A program made the position numbers and the translations under genes. This document shows, in pieces, positions 1-11,900 of a DNA stretch of 64,000 bases. The notes beneath the pieces are model-generated. The model was not told the origin of the DNA. It worked only from the letters and a program-made list of their open reading frames with translations, and did no database searches. Origin of the DNA: Zantedeschia hybrid cultivar (lineage: Eukaryota; Streptophyta; Magnoliopsida; Alismatales; Araceae); NCBI GenBank assembly GCA_030544215.1, contig JARZZO010000013.1, positions 48,317,196-48,381,195 of the forward strand, written 5' to 3'. The stretch's first letter is position 1. Every line of letters begins with the position of its first letter.

Positions 1-610
1 CCCTTAGAGGTTATGTATATTTATAGAAGCAGAAAAGCTCCAACAAACCTCCGACGTCTATGGTGGTGAATCATTCCTTGGCAAATTCGATCTCAACTCC
101 TCGAATTGGATACTTTGGCTTGTAACTATTGAGCCACATTGTCCAAACGAAAAAAAAAAAAAAAAAAACCTTCTTCTAATCCGAGTCCTAACTGGATTCC
201 TCCCATAGGCGACCGGAGTCCAAATCGGGCTTCTACCCATGCCGTCTGAGTTCGTCTCATGTGTCCTTGCAAGTTGAAGAAACCTGCCGCACAACACATC
301 TTTGACGTATTTTAAAGTGGCTCGTCAAAGTTAGGCACCATCTCATCTTGGAGTGGTAAAAGAGTTGCATTCTCAACTCGGGAAGCTTGGTTTATTGGCA
401 CTCATCTACATCATTCGACTTGGATGTGTGTTTATTCGAAGCATTTTCCGTCCCTTGTGTGCTGTCTATATATCTTAGTTAACAAAATATTTAATGTTTT
501 ATAATTTTGTTCTAAAATAACTTAAGATTATGCAGCTCTATAAATGAAAATGAAAACTAAGAGGCTTAATCGTTAAAGTATAAGTGAGGGATCAAATAAG
601 AAAGAGTAAT
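1..610. other. Intergenic, no gene recognised
   Basis: I see no exon-like coding stretch or known element here. An A-run lies near 151-168. Short ORFs through this run encode low-complexity phenylalanine on the minus strand and look spurious. Confidence 0.5.
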
Positions 611-971
611 ACTTGTTGCAGTCCGCATAACTTCATGCGATTGGGTTACGAGGCCAACTCGGTCAATTAGACAAACTGACATTATCAGTCCTATAATATT
701 TCGTTTGTCAAATACATATTTTTATTGATAAATATATATTTTGATTGATAAATATATATTTCGATTGACAAATATATATTTGTCAAACCAAATTTGTGTA
801 ATTTTGTCAGTCAAAATGTGTATTTATCAATGGAAACTTGTATTTATTAATTAAATTATATATTTATCAATCGAAATATTATACAACTGATCATATCTCG
901 TCTAATTAATCGAGTTGGTCTCATAGTTCAACCGCACTTAATTATGCGATGTGATTAGACTTAGTGCACCC
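611..971. mobile_element. MITE-like long inverted repeat
   Basis: The two ends are imperfect inverted copies of each other over about 100 bp. Both arms contain CGCATAA, then AGGCCAACTCG (left) matching the reverse complement of CGAGTTGGTCT (right), then ATTAGAC. The centre is AT-rich with repeated AAATATATATT. No transposase is present. I could not find a clear target-site duplication, so the superfamily is open. Confidence 0.6.
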
Positions 972-2114
972 TCAATAAGAAAACCTTCAAAAGGAGAGGA
1001 TATCCACCGTCGGATTCACTTCATTGGACGGAGCAGGATCAAAGGTTCGTCGGCAAGAACCCTTCAACCATAGACGGCGCCCCACCCCGGTCTCCAGTTC
1101 ACAGAGCTCCCTTCTCCGGTGCCATCCTCTCCAGTTCGAAGCCTCCGAGACCCCCTCTCTTCCGGGCGGCAGCGGCTCGACTCGCCGGCGGCCATTTTCC
1201 GGTCGGCGTGGTGAAGTCCGTCTCTCCGTCCTACCTTGTCCGGCACCCCGTTCCCGCAGTCTCGCCGCCAGGGAACCACGCTCCGGCTCTCCAACCTCCG
1301 GCAGACGGCAAACGGTAGACAGCTTCTGGCTGGGTTTTCTTTGAATCGTCTCATCGGAAAAGAGTAATCTTTTTACCATAAGGTGATACAAATTTTTTAC
1401 TCTGTTCTCGCTACCTTGCTTTCATCGGCTTGTTAAATGTCTTTTTTTCTGTACTTAAATCATGTCTTCTGCCCGGGAATTTCGCTCTGGTTATGCTATT
1501 TTCCTCAGTTCTTACGGTAAAGTTTTGATCTTTTCATTTCATAATTAAAGATCTACGCACCATTCCTATCTTTAGCTCATGATCTGCTCCCGTAGAGCTA
1601 CTTCAAACCCTAGAATTAAGAGTTGTGCATTTGAATCCCTTCCCCACCTGCGGCCTGCTTCTTCCTCCCGCACATCCAGCAGCACCCACCCTGCCGTCTG
1701 CCACTTCACGCATGCCTACTTGCAGGAACTTTGCCGGCGACGATCTGCACGTCCCCAGTGGCCAGCGACCCACCATCTCTCTGCAGCCTCATCCGCTAGC
1801 TGCCCAACATCTGGTGGTAGCCCACAGTGGCCGTGACGCAGCCCCCATCCGCCCGTTACTGACGGTTTGCACTGCGCCCATCCGCCAGCAGGCATGGCCT
1901 GCGCCGCCCTTCATCTTCTAGCCTCCCAACATATGCCCTGCAGCCCCATCCGCCGACAGTGCATGGTCTGCGCAGCCCCTCACCCCTGTTTGTCCAATCT
2001 CATCCCGCCATCCGCCGACAGTGCACAGCCTGCTCTACCCCTCAATGTCCTCATCCACCGGCTGCCTGGCAGTTTGTACATCTTTATTTTTCAATCGAAT
2101 ATTTCTTTCTCTAA
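972..2114. other. GC-rich upstream stretch without a convincing gene
   Basis: About 1000-1350 and 1640-2060 are rich in C and G, and overlapping ORFs occur on both strands. None resembles a known protein or has consistent splice signals. Part of it is a degenerate minisatellite (listed separately). It could be old transposon leader sequence or a distal promoter of the eIF2-beta gene. Confidence 0.4.
1841..2048. repeat. Degenerate GC-rich minisatellite
   Basis: The motif CCATCCGCC recurs at about 1845, 1878, 1949 and 2008. The last three occurrences are followed by a GACAGTGCA- or CAGGCATGG-like stretch and a GCCTGC or TCTGCGCAGCCCCTC tail. Spacing is uneven (about 32, 68 and 62 bp), as in an eroded tandem repeat. 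Confidence 0.55.
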
Positions 2115-2426
2115 GGGGTTGTTTGTGTGTAAAACTTTGTAAATCACTGATTTCAAAACAAGTGAAATTTGCTTATTTTAGAATCAAAGAATATTTGTTT
2201 GGTTGTTTGTAAAACAAAATAAGAAGATGTTTCAATCTTCTTGTTTTGGTTTACAGTAGATTTTTGTTGGAAACCAAAACATGGGAATTAGGCTGTCAAG
2301 TGGACAGACAAGGCCTAGACAAGATTTTACTTTATACTGTTTTACATCATTCCCAACAATTGAAAACATCATAGAATGAAACAATTGTTTCAAATTACAC
2401 TGTTTTACGCTAAAACAAACAATCCC
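2115..2426. mobile_element. PIF/Harbinger-like MITE
   Basis: The left end GGGGTTGTTTGTGTGTAAAAC is inverted at the right end as GTTTTACGCTAAAACAAACAATCCC. It is flanked by TAA on the left and TAG on the right, close to the 3-bp TWA target duplication of this superfamily. It is about 312 bp with no coding capacity. Confidence 0.6.
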
Positions 2427-2998
2427 TAGATGTTCTCTTGATATTTGGATATTATTTTTATCCGCTCCGAACTCGGCTATTATCCAACAAATACTATCCG
2501 CTTCGTATCCGGTTATAAATGGAGTGGATACAAATGATACATTTATCATAGATGGATAGAGGGCATATCTGCTTCCGCTCCGTTTGTGGTCGACTCCTCT
2601 AGGCTTGAACAAAATATCATCATCAGCATTTTTTTTAGGATCAGACGAGCAGCTCCTTAGCCCTACGCAAACCCCTCCTCCCTTTTGGGCTCACCCATTC
2701 CTCTGTTGGCAAGCCCATGCCCAGCACTCCCACCCTTCAGGGTCTCTCTCTCTCTCTCTCTCTGACCGCAGAATAACATATTTGTGTTCTATTTATGATT
2801 TTCTGCTACTCGGAGAAGAGATCTGGTTGTCTTGTCTTGTTTGTATTTTGTGATTTTTGCTTGTGGAAATGACAGTAGGTTGATCAGATTCTTGGGGTAA
2901 ACTGCATCGCAGTTCATGTTTGTTGCTGTTGTATTGTTTTTATTATTATGTCGCTAAGGCCAGTTTCTGTCTCTGCAGACTCTAGGACAGAAGCGATC

Positions 2999-5900
2999 AT
3001 GGCAGAAGAAGCTCCAGTTGATATTAAGGAGGCTGCAGAGGTAAAAGCCCTATGGTTTTTGTGTCATCTTTTGATGTCTTGAGCTATATTTTCAATATGT
3101 AGATGTATGTTTTAGAACACATGGTCAGATGAGTTTCTTTTCTTTTCTTTTCCCTGCTTGTCCATATTTTTGTCTTGGAACTTTGTCACTATCTCAAGGA
3201 ACATAATTACTTGGTTGTTTTTTATGGTTGTTACCTATGGTATTGTGTTTTATGGTATCTAAGCATCTATACTATTTGAGGCCCTTGTCTTTCTGCTCAT
3301 CACATATTGAGCTTCAAATCTATTTGATATCTCAACTATTGAGTTATCTAGTGATATGTTTCCATCATTGATAAGACAAGGCACACAATAAAAATGCCGA
3401 GTAATTTCGGTAGCTAAGCATCCTATTTGAGGCCCTTGTCTTTCTGCTCATCACATATTGAGCTTCAAATCTATTTGACATCTCAACTATTGAGTTATAT
3501 AGTGATATGTTTCCATCATTGAGAAGACAAGGCTCACCATAAATGTGCAGAGTCCTTTCTAGAAGCATCCTCTGCATGTCACAATTCACAAGGATTCATA
3601 ATATTTTCCATGCGTCAAGTCCAAGTTGAGTAAACGGAGGAAGTGTTGGATTTGTTCATTAAACTGGTCTGAAATACCCCCATTTCATTGGTGATGCATG
3701 ATTGAGATAAACAAGATTGGTTTAACCAGTGCTGCTGGTGTGAGTGCATCATGTTTATGAAATACCAAAGTTAGATTAGAGCACAGATCTGACTGCATCA
3801 TTTCTGTGGATTTCATCTGAACCTACTCTGACATAAGTCATTGTTCAAAGTTCATGGATGGAGCTTTGATTCGTGGATGACTAGTTAAAATTTAATTATC
3901 CAATGTGGAAACGAGTTCCCATTATGTTTCTTCTGCTGCAAACACATCAGTTGCATGGTTTTTCTTCGGCAAAAAAATTGTCTTTATTTTCTATCAATAA
4001 ATTAAGCTGTTTCAAATTGGCCAACCTAAACTTCGGCAGGTATGTGGATGGGGAACATATATGAAGAAAAATGAAAGTGAGGGATGAAATAAACTCTAAA
4101 TCGTGCTGAATTAACCTATCTTGCCCAAATTGTCATGTTTGGCCTGGTTCAGCAAAGTCTGGCATTGTTCACGGCTGAGAAGAGATAAATCTTGTGTTGG
4201 CTGGCTTGGTCTGGTCTAGATTCAGATTCTGAATAATCTTGGCTGAGCTGGGGGGCAAACTCCACTTTGTAATCTGTGATAAACCTAAAGGGACAGTTCC
4301 TGTTTTCTTCTTTCTCTTCAACACGAGACCAAATATTAGAAGACTTAAATGGTTGTTGAAAAAAAGTCAATCTGACCCAAATTGTTGGCAGGTTCAACCA
4401 AAAATCATAAATAGTCCTGAACCAGACATTGAGCTTTCACCCCTACGGAGTCCTTAATTGGAGATTAAGCCAAAAACCAGCCGTGCCTAGCCTGTTATCT
4501 GCATATTGTCTTAGCCCCGCTGCTTCATCTACACTAGTACATGCAGAACCTTGAATCCAATCTGACTGGTAAATCCAGTTGCAGTCCATGTCCATACTTG
4601 GGTCCAAAAGCCTGCAAAGTAACCTTACAATATAATCCATACCCAGCACCCTGCTATTTTCCAAAATACATATTAATTCTTTCCTTTTTTTGGACGGCCA
4701 GCATTGAACTTGGCCTGATGCTCTCCTTTGCAGTTCTTTAAAGTAGGAAAATTGGAGCTTTCAGCTGGGTTAATCCTATCCTGCTTCAAACTTATAGTAG
4801 AGCATACATGCCCTGTATATATGCTTGTCCCACATTGAATGCTAACATGTACACAAACTTACCAATGATTTTGTTCATCTAGCTCCTCCCTAATAGTAAT
4901 ATTCATTTGCTTCTCTCTATTGATATGCGAGGAATCCAATATCATGAAAAGTCTATGTATGCAGGAATTGTTTAATTGCTTGTTGAATGCAACTTCATCA
5001 GTTGCTTGTGATTGGTTGGAAGATGCATGACTTAACATATTCCATAACCTTCATGCATATTTTTCTGGTTGGATGCAGCTTGCCCCTTTTGATCCGACAA
5101 AGAAGAAGAAAAAAAAGAAGGTTGTCATCCAGAGCCCCACTGATGAAGTGGAGAAGCTTGCTGAGAAGACAGAAAACTTGTCAGGCATGTTGCAGCTGAG
5201 GAATAACAGGAAGCTGTATCTATATGATCTTTTATGAATTGCATGCCATATATTTTAATGCTGCGATGGGATTTTGAATCATATGCTTGTTTCATGCAGT
5301 TACTGAGGGTCTTGAACAAAGCTTTGTTGGTATGAAAAAAAAGAAAAAGAAGCCGGTTAGTTTCATGCCTTCTGAATACATTGTGAAAATTGGCATGTAT
5401 GCTTCTTCACATTGTTTCAAGGACTGTCCCGGCAATCTAGACTGTGTTTTATGTTTTCCAGGTGGAAACTGACTTCCTTAATGATGAACATGTAGATGGT
5501 GGGGAAGATCTTGATGGTATGATCAGTTCATTTTCTTTTATGACATGATGGCAATCATGTCCTTAAAATGAAAACAAGGGGATTTTAGTTTGATTCTCAG
5601 TGGATCTCAATATCTCCCATGAAACTGAATTTGACCTGACTTCTTATCTTTTTACCTTTCAGGTGATACCGTCGGTGAAGAAGAAGAAGGGGAAGGAATT
5701 GTGCTTGGTGGAGCACAATTTCCTTGGGAAGGTACTGATCGAGATTACTTCTATGAAGAGGTGAGAGTTTGTTTATTTTACGTATCTTTGCAAAAACGTG
5801 AATTTGAGAAGAGAGGCAATTGAGTGTACAGCATGAGAATGAGATAATCTCACATTGTTTAATTTGAAACCAAACCTGATAAATGTATATAGTGTTAAAG

Positions 5901-8900
5901 GCTTAAAGCTCCATTCAGTTCAACTTGCTAGTTTCCTTTTGATCATCACATTCTTCTCAATCAACATTATAATTTTTTTGGAAGGTGGTCAAAAGACCAC
6001 ATTTCACTGGATGGGAAAATAAGAGTACAGTTTTTTTTTTAAATGGTTGATACCACTGCATTGTATTAAAATGAAAAAGAGAATTACAAAGTGTAGAAAA
6101 AGAAACTCTCAAAATATCCCACTATATAGAGCACGAAGAAAGTGCATCAACCTGTGGACTCCATACGAGCATAAAAGAAGCATTAGCAATATGATCTTTA
6201 CAAAAAATCCTCCTCCACTCTCTGACTCCTACCAAGATAAGAGTGCAATTAAAGACAAAAAAGGTAGGATGCATCAAGGTGATATCAAAAAGTCCTACAG
6301 AATGTCTGAATCCAGAACAGAAGGAACAGAGCACATTACACGAAGAAGTATAAACATGCATTAGGCTTATTCAGGAGAGCGGAGTCAGAAACTCTATTTC
6401 CAGACCCCCAGAAATGCCACTCACAAATGCAGGAAACACAGCTCTAAACTCATCTCTAAAAATCCTGTTACTGTGCTCCCTCCAAATAGTCCAAGGCATC
6501 GCAGGGAGAATTAAATTCCATATATCCCTCTCCTAAGAGCAAGGGTTGAGGTCATCCCACTCTTTAACAAGAGACAAGATGTCATCATAAGAGATCCAAG
6601 ATACTCCAAAGCCTCTTGATGCGGACGCGGATTGGAAATCGCCTCGCAATTGGATCGTCGCCAAATTTTTTTTATTTTACTTGTGTCAAATGAATGTAAT
6701 TTTATTTTTGTTGGGATTGTATCTCAGTTAGTGTCGTATCTGGCGCAATAGGGGCCCATTTGAGTCTTTTCTATTTTCTGAGAACTTTGTGCACGAATTT
6801 CAGTGGTTTTTTTTCAGTTGGGGTAGTTTTGTCATTTTATGTTTTACCGCCGCAGTGTGTTTCTCCCGAGATGGGATGACTTGTGTGAGGGCGTGAAGCC
6901 CTGGCCGTGTCCTTCCTCCTTGGGGATCCCGTGAAGGGAGGGCGTGAAGCCTCACCCCCCTGTTCCTCTCCCCCCCCCCTTCCTCTCTTCGTCCTTCATC
7001 TTACTCCCTGTCGTCTTCCTCCACTCCGGCCTCCGAGCCATTCATCGGTTTTCCCCTTCTCGTCCCGCATCACCTCTGAACAAAGTCTTCCAAACAGATT
7101 CAATGATCACACAACTGAGAAAAAGATGTGAAGGATCTCCCTGAAACAACCACAAAAAAGCAATTCCCATGAACTCTGAAACTGAAAGGGGAATGCACTC
7201 TTGAGCCAGGCCTTCAGGAGGAACCAAAGACAAAACTAACACAGCCTCTTCATTTGTCCCTCAAGATAGAGTCATGGCTGAAATTGAAACATATACTAGG
7301 AGAACAAGGAACCCAGCCCTGTAGCAGACTGAAGCTTAATAGAGAGAGGAACCATTTACTGCTTTTGGACCTTCTTAACCCCTAACCCCACTTTGATAGC
7401 AGAACAGGTTATGACGGGATACTGTATTCTGGATTGCTTATTCGAGAATAAGGAGGGCTTCACTTTGATAGCTTTTTTGGATTTCAAGGCAGAATAGGGA
7501 GAATAAGCAATTCTTGGGTCTAGGGTGGAATTGCTTATTCCCCTTATTCAAGGAATAAGCAATTTTAATGCGGAATAACTAATTCTGCGAATCGAACCGG
7601 AATTAGCCTTATTCTAAGAATAAGGAGTCTTATACTTCCCTTATTCCGCTATCAAAGTGGGGATGGACCAAAGGCCTCCTGAGATCCTCCTACAGGGATA
7701 GTCCAAGTGTCAATGACTAAAGAATGACTCCCCTGCATGAAAGATTGCCCAGATGCCACCAAACAGCTGAGGTCCATAGGGCCTTTAAGAGACGGCAAAC
7801 TCCCCTCGACCAGTTCAAGAGACGTCAAAGAAGCATTGAACATATCCTCCAATGCCAACTATATGTCTCAGAAGATCTGGAGATGCTGGACGGTACATCG
7901 CAGAGCTGAGGAATCACAGCATGCGAACCAGGGTTTGGGTGAGGAAGATCATGTAGACTGCCCCAAGAAAATAAAGAACCTGAGTCAAGGATGGACCCAG
8001 ATGACTTACCTGAAACTCGAACCCTCAGATATGTGCCACGGATGAAAGAATTGGGACAGAGGGTGACTGTTCCTCTTCTCTGTCCGACAGCAAAGGCAGG
8101 TGAACCGGCCATCAGACCAATAAGCTGGCCCCTCCAGCACAGAGGACCCAGCTGCCTGAGCCTTGAGAACTGCCACATCTTCCATTGGAGAATCCAAGGC
8201 GTCAACAGCCTGGTCGAGAGATCCTGAATCACCCCAAATTACAAGCCAAACTACTGGTCTCGGGACCAAGGTTTGCCATCTCAGATCTTGGCTTCGTCTC
8301 GAGGGGGTTGGAGAGAAGAAATCTCGATAAATTCTCAGGACATATATGTATGATAACACTGTACACACATACATGATATACCTACAATACACACACATAT
8401 TCACAACCATATACACCTACACCTACAAATACACATGCACATACAACTACACATAAACATAAATATAGTCATACAAGGAACGCCATATTGATTGTCAGCA
8501 TCATCTTAAAACGCTGAAGAGAAGATATCTTAGAGATATTATTATATTTCTTAAAGTAACCTTTAAATTTTATGCATTTAGCCATTCGATATGTTACATT
8601 AAGATGATGATGATAATAATAATGCAAAAATAGTTTCGCACATTCACAAGGATTGCTTTTTGACTCTCAATGTTTTCTTAGTGTCTCAAAAAGCTCTTTG
8701 TACTCTATCATCACCCTCATCTCCTCCTTTATTGATATTCTCATCTCTTGTCCTCCTTCTCTTCTCCTCATTAATCCTATGCTTTTCCATTATTTCCACT
8801 GTCTTCCTCTTATTCCTGATCTCAGTATAATCTTGTCTGGGGTCACTTGGAGAGACTAAGATTCTTGAGAGATATCGAAAGAGATGGCAAACCATGCTTG

Positions 8901-11900
8901 GACTCCAACAAGACCAGGCAGGTGAGTCACAAGGCCCTAAAGTTCCGAACATGACTCAGTTGCAGCACCACGTGATTCATCCTCCACTACCACTGGAACA
9001 CCCGCGGAAACTGACAGAGGACTCACCAGCGACAGGTGGATGACCTGGCCATCATGGCTAGCTCTGTATTTTTTGTATCCTGATTTATGTGACAACCTCA
9101 GCCCACAACTACCCAGCTTGACAAGAATTAGCACCAACACCAAAGGAAGAAGAAGATACAACCTGCTCCTCCCTCCAAATGACCACGCAAAAGCAACGCC
9201 CTTCTGCCGCGATCTTGATCTTCCCTGCGGTGATGCTGGAGCTATCCACTTCAACAAGAACCTGTGCATATAACAGCACCTCCCTGTTCAAGGATCGAGC
9301 GTCAACTCTTCTAAGGATACCAAACTTTGAGACAATGCACTGGAGAGTAACAATATTCCATAGACGAAGGGATATCCCCTGCAACTGGAACCATAACAGC
9401 TGAGCCATCCCATACGGGGATCGACTGCAATCAAGTGACGAGGGCAAAAACTTCAGAGTGAAATCACCTGTCACAGCCACTTTGCTGACCAACGCCGCCT
9501 CCCTCTAAGTGGAAATAGAGCAACTGACAAGAAAAGAATTGTTGAACAACTCCCTGATCCACTAACTCACTTCATAGTGCAAAGCAGCCTTCAGAGAAGA
9601 TAACAACACTGTGCAGAGATCCTCCCCAGAGTGACCAATGGTAACGACTGCTTGTGGACTAGACCTCACCAAAGACATCACAAGATGCCTCTCTAGGGAA
9701 TCCCGAGCCTCCTTCACTTCCAGTGACCAAGGTACCGAGGTGACCAAGGTACCTCAACTGCAAGGTGACAGTCCCCCGAGCTCAGAGTCCACAGTCAGAT
9801 TCTTATGTTCTCCAACACCTCCCTCCTCACTGAGACAACTGAGCCAAGCAAAACCATCTCCTGTGCCCCACTCGTCTACAACGAAGGCACCTGACAACAT
9901 CTATGCAGTCCTTCGCCATGTGACCCTTCCTCAAGCATCTGAAGCATACCAACCTACTCCCTTGGACAGACGACTCCACCATCTGCACCTTCAGCTCCTG
10001 AGCCCTCCTCGACTTACCCTTCGCTTCTTGCTAAGCACTACCTCCCGTGGTCTCCTCCTGTAGGTTGGGATGGCTGGACCTCCCATCCCTTCTTTCTCTC
10101 CTTTCAATCAACATTATAGTTATTAGCACTAGAGCAAGTTAACACTATACAATTGTAATGTACCTGTTTACCACCATATAATTGCAATGTACTTTTCTAT
10201 TATCTGTTTCTTAATTTAGTCATTTCATCTCATACATTTAGATGTTAGACCGATATTTCAACTTGTAGTATTACTTATTGCGTAGAAGCACTCCACAGTG
10301 CCATACATAAATCGTGGCAGTAAGTGACCTTGATATGCTCTCTCTTCCTCATAAAACTCTGAAGGCATTGGACATGATTTTCTGTTGCTTCTAGATAGAT
10401 ATCAGAGATACATTTAGTATTTACATCAAAATCCTGTTGTGAATATCTAGACATGGAACATCTCTCTTTTTCCTGATGAGTGGCATATCTCTTCTGAACA
10501 CGGATCCTAATTTCAGATTGATGTGTGAGCTATATGACATAAAGATCAAATAGCTATCTTGTTGACCTGCTGTTTACACGGTAAATCTTGGTTTTCTATC
10601 AGCCAAAAACAGAAAGGGCCAAGGAAGAAGCAATTGTTTTAAAAGCCAGGGATTCATTGAGAACAGAATGGATGATTCAGCACAAACTTTTATGTGACAT
10701 TTTTTTGGGATGACCATGCCTTCTGTTTTTGACTTGCATTATGATGGTATTTTACCATATTATCTCAGTTAATTATTATCTGTTATAATTCCTTCCTGTT
10801 TAAAAGGAAATATGGTATGGGAAATGTTGCACTAGTAGGAGTAGATCATAGTCCCCAAGATGGGAAATGAGAGCAGGAGGTGTAGTGTGAAGTGAAAGTG
10901 ATAAACAGTTTGATTGGTAAAATGGGAAGCGAGATTTGCTATTGTTTAATGGATAAACGAAGTTCTCAGATTAATGTGGGGGGAGAAAAAACAAATAACC
11001 AAGTTAAAAAGGTTAGAAAAGTGTTTTCACTTTCCAGAAGGAGAAAAAAGTGGTAGATCAATATGAGAATGAAATGGCGGTTATTGAGAGGAATGGAATC
11101 AGAAAGAACTTGTGTGATAGAAAGCTCGAGGGAGAGAAGCCATTAGGATTTTGAAATGAAAGAGATTGTGGTAATTCTTCTGTTTTATGGTCATAACTAT
11201 TTTCTTTCATGGTCAAGCTTCTGTATATGCTTTGCTCTCTTCGAACTAGTTTTGTATATAGTATGGTTGTCATTCAGGAAGTTTGTGATGTGCTTCTTCT
11301 TTGATCATTCAGCTACTGGATAGAGTGTTCAACATACTGCGCCAGAACAATCCAGATCTTGCGGGTGATAGGCGTAGGACAGTGATGAGGCCGCCGCAAG
11401 TTCTCCGGGAAGGCACAAAGAAGACAGTATTTGTGAATTTTATGGACTTGTGCAAGACGTATGATCCAGTCTCTTTCCTATCTTATTCTGTTTCAAAAAT
11501 TTATGATGCTATGTTTTTTTAGTATCTGTTACATGCATAATGCATGGATTTTTTTTTGGGGCGATTATCTTTCATTACCATCAATTGTGGATGCTCTGAG
11601 TATCTGGAAAAGTAAGCATAATTGCTATTGTTATACAGTGTGTCTTCTACATTGGAACAAGATGCAAGTAGAAGGGTCATACTATCATTTTGTTTTTGGG
11701 GTGAGGAGTTATGGTTGCAAATAAGGTGGTTTCTTTTGGTTAAATGTAACCAATGCCTGTGTGGCACTGAGTCGTTAATGCTACCAAATGTTGGACTTGA
11801 CACTTCCTTGCGTTCTGTAGTGTATCTGTACCTAAGGTGTAAAATCATTGTTGGGTCCTCTCCCCTAAGGTCATGGCCAATTCTTGCTACCTGCTGCTTA

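Larger units (their letters stand above)
5974..10103 (-). mobile_element. LINE insertion in eIF2-beta intron 5
   Basis: A 4.1-kb insertion is bounded by a 17-bp near-perfect direct repeat, TCAATCAACATTATAAT at 5957-5973 and TCAATCAACATTATAGT at 10104-10120, the size expected for LINE target-primed integration. It lies antisense to the gene. The 3' A-tail appears as the T-run next to the left repeat. Minus-strand relics are a DUF4283-like ORF1 domain (9109-9492) and the end of ORF2 with a zf-RVT-like motif (6361-7242). The space between has no room for endonuclease and reverse transcriptase, so most of ORF2 has been lost. A solo LTR and a MITE sit inside it. Confidence 0.8.

Noticed and set aside
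1024..1344. GC-rich overlapping frames on both strands before eIF2-beta
   Set aside because: Frames are open on both strands because stops are rare in GC-rich DNA. No recognisable motif or homologue was seen.
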